The notes beneath the pieces were generated by a model. It was not told the DNA's origin. It was given only the letters and a program-made list of their open reading frames with translations, and did no database searches. Positions 62,001-64,000 of a stretch of 64,000 bases of DNA are shown here, piece after piece. How positions within the stretch are numbered: position 1 is the first letter of the stretch; the number at the start of each line of letters is the position of its first letter. The stretch comes from Ahaetulla prasina (taxonomy: Eukaryota > Chordata > Lepidosauria > Squamata > Colubridae): positions 165,990,252 through 166,054,251 of the forward strand of contig NC_080540.1 of the NCBI RefSeq assembly GCF_028640845.1, read 5' to 3'. The position numbers were made by a program, and so were the translations under genes.

Positions 62001-63242
62001 TCATTGTCTCGAATGAGACCAATCACTGTTGTGTCATCTGCGAACTTCAGTAGCTTAACAGATGGCTCGTTGGAGATGCAGTCATTGGTATACAGAGAGA
62101 AGAGAAGTGGGGAGAGCACACAGCCTTGGGGGGCCCCTGTGCTAATTGTACAGGTATTTGATGTGATCTTGCGTAGCATTAGACTCTTGAAAGAATGATA
62201 GGCACATATCTTGCTTCGCGTATTGTGTTTTGAAATGATTCAACATTGCTACCTTTGAGGGAATGTTCTGGAGTAGACTTGACAGCATGATTGCTGGGAT
62301 GGGGGATCAAAGGTGCGTTTCAGCAGGTTTTAACCAGTTCTAGAGAACCGGTAGCAGAAATTTTGAGTAGTTCGGAGAACCGCTAGTAAAAATTCTGACT
62401 GGCCCCACCCCCATCTATTTTCTGCCTCCCAAGTCCTGGCTGATCGGGAGAAAATGGGGATTTTGCGGTATCCTTCTCCTGCTACACCCACCAAGCCATG
62501 CCCACCAAGCCACACCACACCACACCCACCACGCCACACCCACAGAACCAGTAGTAAAAATGTTGAAATCCACCATTGTGGGGGATATTCCCAGTCTGTA
62601 AATCAAGCCCTGAGATGGCTCAGCTATTGACAGACAGCTGTCACTAATACATCTCTTCTGGAGGCTTCCTTTGGAGTTTGATTGGTACTTTAAGCCAGAA
62701 TTCCAGTTTGGGCCACCAGCCAGATGCCTGAGAAATTTCTATAATGAGAAATCATTGTGTGCTACATCAGAACAGAGGGCATGTAGTTGCCAGCTAGTCT
62801 GTACAGTAAACCCCTTCCCATCCCCCTTCCCAACATCCCCTTGTCATGTCCCCATGCACTTGAAAGCTCTGTCCAGATCATCACTGTGGGACAGCGGCAC
62901 TAATGGGATTGAAGCCCAGATTTGAAAGAAATAGGTGGCTGTGGATCAAATTGGTGAGAGCCAGAACAAGGAAGGGTAGCCATAGTTGGGCTCATGTCCA
63001 GCTCTTGTCATAAAAAGTTCTCTTTCTCTCCTCTCCCCCTCCCTTTTTCTGTGTTTTTGTTTTGCCAGAGCTTGGTGCAAACAGAGGAAAATGATCTCTC
63101 AGCTCCAGCAGATCCTACTCCAGGAGCCAAACTGGACCAAACAGAAGGCAGAGTGAGCGGGGAGCAGCCTGGGGCTCAAAGTCTCCACAAAAAGCTGGGA
63201 TATACCAGATCCTTGATGATGCCAGAGACACGGCCTCACAAG
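40732..63242 (+). CDS. ARHGAP9: ARHGAP9, Rho GTPase-activating protein 9 (5' part: SH3, linker and WW exons)
   Basis: ARHGAP9 stimulates GTP hydrolysis on Rho-family GTPases, chiefly in blood cells (family knowledge). Family order is SH3, WW, PH, RhoGAP. Here four exons give 323 codons: SH3 at about residues 27-90 (ALYDYQY, EDWWQVKR, RPIFVPASYV), a serine-rich linker, then one WW domain at about 225-262 (LEAWERHVDSSS, SYYYKPETGEKSWKPPRR). One WW rather than two or three, the M-SSR start, and adjacency to MARS1 favour ARHGAP9 over ARHGAP12 or ARHGAP27. The ATG at 40732 has A at -3. The PH and RhoGAP exons lie right of the window. Introns of about 1.6, 12.1 and 7.8 kb are unusually large and repeat-filled. 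Confidence 0.9.
41796..42284. mobile_element. hAT-type MITE family A, long form, truncated
   Basis: Starts CAGGGGTAAAATGCTCCCGG and shares its interior (AAAGCAGTTTTTCTTCAGC, GATGATCCCGCAG) with 43110. Right end replaced by LTR sequence. Confidence 0.7.
42285..42495 (-). mobile_element. LTR fragment
   Basis: On the minus strand it begins TGTTATGATCCGCCAGCAGC and runs through GAGTCGGACAGTGAGGAGGC, resembling the 5' part of the LTRs at 880 and 22846 in layout (acidic GC-rich frame) but from a different subfamily. Confidence 0.5.
42646..42878 (+). CDS. ARHGAP9: ARHGAP9 exon 2 (linker)
   Basis: Acceptor CTTCCTTTCAG; reads ARFEMSHSLEDIWVQPSSSS and later LGRRHSLSGLSQMKCK to SERYYR; donor GTGAGT. 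It is a Ser-rich linker with possible phosphorylation sites (RRHSLS). Phase enters 1 and leaves 0, which fits both neighbours. Confidence 0.85.
43772..43967. mobile_element. hAT-type MITE, family E
   Basis: CAGTGGTTCCCAACCTTTTC and GGTTGGGAACCACTG; perfect 8-bp duplication CTCTAACT (43764-43771, 43968-43975). A 28-base internal duplication (CAACCTTTTCTTGTTTGAGG) is present. Confidence 0.92.
44014..44185 (+). repeat. (GT)n with a larger tandem duplication
   Basis: A GT run at 44015-44040 is followed by GAGTCAGTTGTGTTGT and GTGTGTAAAGTG, both repeated about 95 bases downstream. Confidence 0.8.
44378..44640 (-). mobile_element. CR1/L3-like LINE 3' tail with (AATAG)n
   Basis: Ten AATAG units, then TTTTTATTGGCCAAGTGTGA, GGCATACGCTCTCGGTGTAC; minus-strand insertion. 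Confidence 0.88.
44700..46040. other. ARHGAP9 intron 2 stretch, mostly unrecognised
   Basis: Contains a possible hAT fragment at 45021-45270 (CAGGAGTTCCCAATCTCCGG). Nothing else identified. Confidence 0.4.
46041..46272 (-). mobile_element. Sauria-type SINE
   Basis: Inverted: AATAGCAATCACACGTAAAC tail side, GAAGGCTGAGTCACCCTTGA, and CAGTACTGTACTCTAACCAC head. Confidence 0.85.
46660..47030 (-). mobile_element. L2-like LINE 3' fragment
   Basis: TACTGCCCTTCTCCGAGGAC 3'UTR and a C-terminal frame ending near 46880; 5'-truncated at the CCTGGGGGCCAACGGCC segment. Confidence 0.8.
47035..47395 (-). mobile_element. L2-like LINE 3' fragment, adjacent copy
   Basis: ATAATCATAATCATAATCAT tail, GTATACCGCCCTTCTCCCAA, and the frame GRAFSVGAPTLWNELPPGLR ending at 47238. 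Same orientation and nearly the same truncation point as the copy at 46660. Confidence 0.85.
47649..48103. mobile_element. hAT-type MITE, family C, inverted relative to 8356
   Basis: CATGATGATGAACCTATGAC at the left, AAAGATTAGCCATCACTG at the right, perfect 8-bp duplication GTCTATGC (47641-47648, 48104-48111). Confidence 0.85.
48600..49090 (-). mobile_element. L2-like LINE 3' fragment
   Basis: Inverted 3'UTR CCCGAAGGACTCAGGGCGGT, then the frame NELPPGLRQLPDL and RSHRVGLLRVPS. Truncated just past HGLGPGY-type sequence near 49080. Confidence 0.87.
49091..51640. other. ARHGAP9 intron 2 stretch, mostly unrecognised
   Basis: Only a short ATCC microsatellite (50229-50254) stands out. Frames at 49483-49782 and 50653-50892 lack supporting features. 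Confidence 0.4.
51640..51960 (-). mobile_element. Non-LTR LINE 3' fragment holding telomere-like repeats
   Basis: ATTTATTTATTTTGTCACAA tail, GACAGGAACGGTAGGCACGT and TCTTAGGAATGGGGTGAGGT are shared with 52040, 56950 and 57770. Confidence 0.7.
51902..51925 (+). repeat. Interstitial telomeric repeat, four TTAGGG units
   Basis: Four perfect units preceded by TTAAGG and followed by TTAAG, inside a LINE 3' fragment. Confidence 0.9.
52040..52255 (-). mobile_element. Non-LTR LINE 3' fragment
   Basis: TATTTTGTCACACAGTATAT tail, then GACAGGAACGGTAGGCACGT and TTATGCACGCCCCTT. Confidence 0.7.
52424..52939 (-). other. Unexplained 171-codon open frame in an intron
   Basis: Open from an ATG at 52939 to a stop at 52424 in non-repetitive sequence. 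Contains a hydrophobic run near the C-terminus (LVSVFIIIFFL). I do not recognise a family, and no splice partners are evident. Probably chance, listed because it is long for AT-rich non-repeat DNA. Confidence 0.15.
53138..53417. mobile_element. hAT-type MITE, family A
   Basis: CAGCGGTGGGTTTCACATTA and CAGCTGAATACTACCTCTA; perfect 8-bp duplication CTATGAGG (53130-53137, 53418-53425). Confidence 0.88.
53581..53808 (-). mobile_element. Sauria-type SINE
   Basis: Inverted copy: TAGCAATAACAATACCACTT tail side, GAAGGCTGAGTCAACCTTGA, and CTAACCACTGCACCACCACA head. Confidence 0.87.
53968..54098. mobile_element. hAT-type MITE, family D
   Basis: CAGAGGTATCAAACTTGCAA and TGCAAGTTTGACACCCC; CCTAGTG is present at both junctions, with the last bases of the right end lost. 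Confidence 0.7.
54180..54420 (-). mobile_element. Bov-B (RTE) LINE 3' fragment
   Basis: The minus frame reads DSLEKSLMLGTIEGKRKRGQ, IRWLDGVIEAVSMSLNGLQR and VVHGV, the C-terminus of Bov-B reverse transcriptase; the plus strand has CATGACCCCATGGACAACAT. Bov-B is known for horizontal transfer between squamates and ruminants. Confidence 0.85.
55010..55237 (+). CDS. ARHGAP9: ARHGAP9 exon 3 (WW domain)
   Basis: Reads MLDDTPPPLLGEKPPIYYNL, then the WW core LEAWERHVDSSSLRSYYY and GEKSWKPPRRSQEM; donor GTGAGA. The acceptor is a tandem TAGCAG, so the exon may also start at 55007 and add one glutamine. The proline-rich lead-in matches the human PPVYCNL region. Confidence 0.93.
55360..55762. mobile_element. 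Inverted-repeat MITE, family G
   Basis: AGGTAGTCCTTCACTTGCAA and CAGTCGTAAGTCAACGATTT; interior GGTTCACTTAGCAACTGCTG. Confidence 0.6.
55950..56224. mobile_element. hAT-type MITE, family A
   Basis: CAGGGATGAAATCCAGCAGG and TTTGGATTTCACCACTG; perfect 8-bp duplication CTTCCATC (55942-55949, 56225-56232). Confidence 0.92.
56331..56580 (-). mobile_element. CR1/L3-like LINE 3' tail with (AATAG)n
   Basis: Four AATAG units then GGCCAAGTGTGATTGGACAC. From 56401 to about 56572 it appears identical to 61157-61327. Ends in ATATCTTGTTT repeats. Confidence 0.88.
56950..57715 (-). mobile_element. Non-LTR LINE, 3' coding end
   Basis: Minus frames 57360-57671 (YKTFAGPILDYCSPAWNP, LKRVQRYFTRRLLKS) and 57169-57363 (YDFCNRVVNVWNNLPDPVV) are the region after the reverse transcriptase in CR1/Rex-type LINEs; a frame break separates them. 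GTTT-rich tail at 56960-56985. Confidence 0.8.
57768..58035 (-). mobile_element. Non-LTR LINE 3'UTR fragment
   Basis: Long ATTT tail, TTTGTCACAACAGTATATAT, and GACAGGAACGGTAGGCACGC as in 51640 and 52040. Confidence 0.75.
58107..58256. mobile_element. Palindromic MITE, family H
   Basis: TATCCCAAAAATGCTTTTTC and its inverted partner GAAAAAGCACTTTTGGGATA; arms about 47 bases with AGAGGCAACTGGACTTTCTG. Confidence 0.78.
58749..60317 (-). pseudogene. L2-like LINE reverse transcriptase, incomplete
   Basis: Contains the full palm motifs of a non-LTR reverse transcriptase including YADD, but lacks the N-terminal endonuclease and has a shifted C-terminus, so it is not expected to be active. Confidence 0.85.
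60435..60788 (-). pseudogene. L2-like LINE ORF, upstream segment
   Basis: 117 codons rich in arginine, ending at the stop that interrupts the LINE open reading frame. Part of the element at 58555. Confidence 0.75.
61072..62195 (-). mobile_element. CR1/L3- or Rex1-like LINE, 3' part with (AATAG)n tail
   Basis: Minus frame 61595-62179 reads GAPQGCVLSPLLFSLYTNDC, LLKFADDTTVIGLIRD (catalytic FADD), WCNQNNLELN and FYRGIIESVICTSITVWFGS. The frame breaks near 61600. The 3'UTR runs into six AATAG units at 61073-61103. This copy shows that the AATAG-tailed fragments elsewhere are ends of the same LINE. Confidence 0.85.
62308..62578. mobile_element. hAT-type MITE, family A
   Basis: CAAAGGTGCGTTTCAGCAGG and TTGAAATCCACCATTG; perfect 8-bp duplication TGGGGGAT (62300-62307, 62579-62586). 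Confidence 0.9.
63069..63242 (+). CDS. ARHGAP9: ARHGAP9 exon 4 (linker)
   Basis: Acceptor TTTTGCCAG, then SLVQTEENDLSAPADPTPGA to LMMPETRPHK and donor GTAAGC; 58 whole codons in phase 0 at both ends. Low conservation is expected between WW and PH, so this call rests on splice sites, phase and position. Confidence 0.7.
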
Positions 63243-63440
63243 GTAAGCCACAGCCATGAGGGGATCTACTGGGATGGCAAGTTTTGGAAGACAAAACAGA
63301 TGCCTTTGCTCAAAAGGTTTGGAGAATGGAAGGGTTAATCTACTGGGGTGAAAGCATGAAGGAGAGGGCAGGACAGCAGTCACTACCGCATGTAGGTGTG
63401 TAATTTTAAATACTGGAGTTAATAGTCCTATACTTTAAAT

Positions 63441-63535
63441 CAGGGGTCTCCAACCGTGGCAACTTTAAGACTTGTGGACTTCAACTCCCAGTTGAAGTCC
63501 ACAAGTCTTAAAGTTGCCAAGGTTGGAGACCCCTG
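63441..63535. mobile_element. 95-bp near-perfect palindromic MITE, family F
   Basis: CAGGGGTCTCCAACCGTGGC and its inverted copy meet almost without a loop at AACTCCCAGTTGAAGTCC; flanks CTTTAAAT and ATTTAAAT match at 7 of 8. Confidence 0.85.
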
Positions 63536-63684
63536 ATTTAAATAGCTTAGCGTACTTCAGAAGAGAGGCATGGAGAGAAGATGGGGAGGGAGGGAGGGAC
63601 TGTCTGACTGACTGACTGTCTATCAGACCTTTCAGATAGACCAGATTAGAAAACCAAAGTTATGAATGTAATACTACTTTTATT

Positions 63685-63864
63685 CAGTGGTGGGTTGCTA
63701 CCAGTTCACCCTGGTTTGGGTAAGCTGGTAGCGGTGGCAGTGGGAGGCTCCGCCCACCCACCCATATGTCATCAAAAACGCTCTGCGCATGTGCAGAAGC
63801 GCCCTGCACGCCTGCACGCTCCCAGTAACAAACTGGTAGTGCTGGGATTTGAAACCCACTACTG
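63685..63864. mobile_element. hAT-type MITE, family A
   Basis: CAGTGGTGGGTTGCTACCAG and TTTGAAACCCACTACTG; flanks CTTTTATT and CTTTTATA match at 7 of 8. Confidence 0.85.
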
Positions 63865-63975
63865 CTTTTATATAAAACATAAAGTAATAGAATCTTGCAA
63901 GTCTGAATATTTTCTCTCCCTCCCACTTTTACTTTTGTGAGAACTAGGAAAGGTCCTGTCTGAGATACTCACATT

Positions 63976-64000
63976 ACATTTCTGTCCTCCCCTTAGGGTT
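63976..64000 (+). other. ARHGAP9: Probable splice acceptor of ARHGAP9 exon 5 at the window edge
   Basis: A pyrimidine tract, TTTCTGTCCTCCCCTTAG, ends at 63996; only GGTT remains. If used, exon 5 (expected to lead to the PH domain) begins at 63997. Confidence 0.5.

Overview
This is vertebrate nuclear DNA, almost certainly from a squamate reptile and most probably a snake. The evidence is the repeat content: tRNA-derived Sauria-type SINEs, LINEs of the L2, CR1/L3 and L1 kinds, a Bov-B (RTE) LINE tail, and LINE 3' ends that run into AATAG pentamer microsatellites, a trait reported for snake CR1-L3 elements. The sequence is AT-rich and the genes are split into short exons between large introns full of transposons.

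Two protein-coding genes lie head to head. On the minus strand, 1914-30507, is MARS1 (cytoplasmic methionyl-tRNA synthetase). I could place 19 coding exons, from the start codon to the exon ending in ...SGGQ. All splice phases are compatible and give 827 continuous codons. The last exons, expected to encode the WHEP tRNA-binding tail, should lie to the left of base 1. On the plus strand, from 40732 to beyond the right edge, is the 5' part of ARHGAP9, a Rho GTPase-activating protein: four coding exons carry the SH3 domain, a linker and the WW domain, and a splice acceptor for exon 5 sits in the last bases. The MARS1/ARHGAP9 head-to-head arrangement matches mammals. About 10.2 kb separates the two start codons. 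A GC-rich housekeeping promoter with a ZNF143-like site and two ETS sites lies just upstream of MARS1.

Layout: 1-30.5 kb MARS1 with intronic repeats, including two solo LTRs with 5-bp target duplications; 30.5-40.7 kb intergenic (several MITEs, an L1 3' fragment, a long TA microsatellite); 40.7-64 kb ARHGAP9 5' part, whose two large introns hold most of the LINE insertions, including a 2.3-kb L2-like reverse transcriptase fragment at 58.5-60.9 kb.

The most informative structure is the transposon record. Many short elements with CAG...CTG ends are flanked by 8-bp target duplications readable directly in the sequence (hAT-type MITEs, several families). One locus shows a MITE inside a MITE inside a SINE. 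I found no evidence of a new gene system. The two genes have unrelated jobs (protein synthesis; Rho signalling in blood cells) and are simply neighbours.
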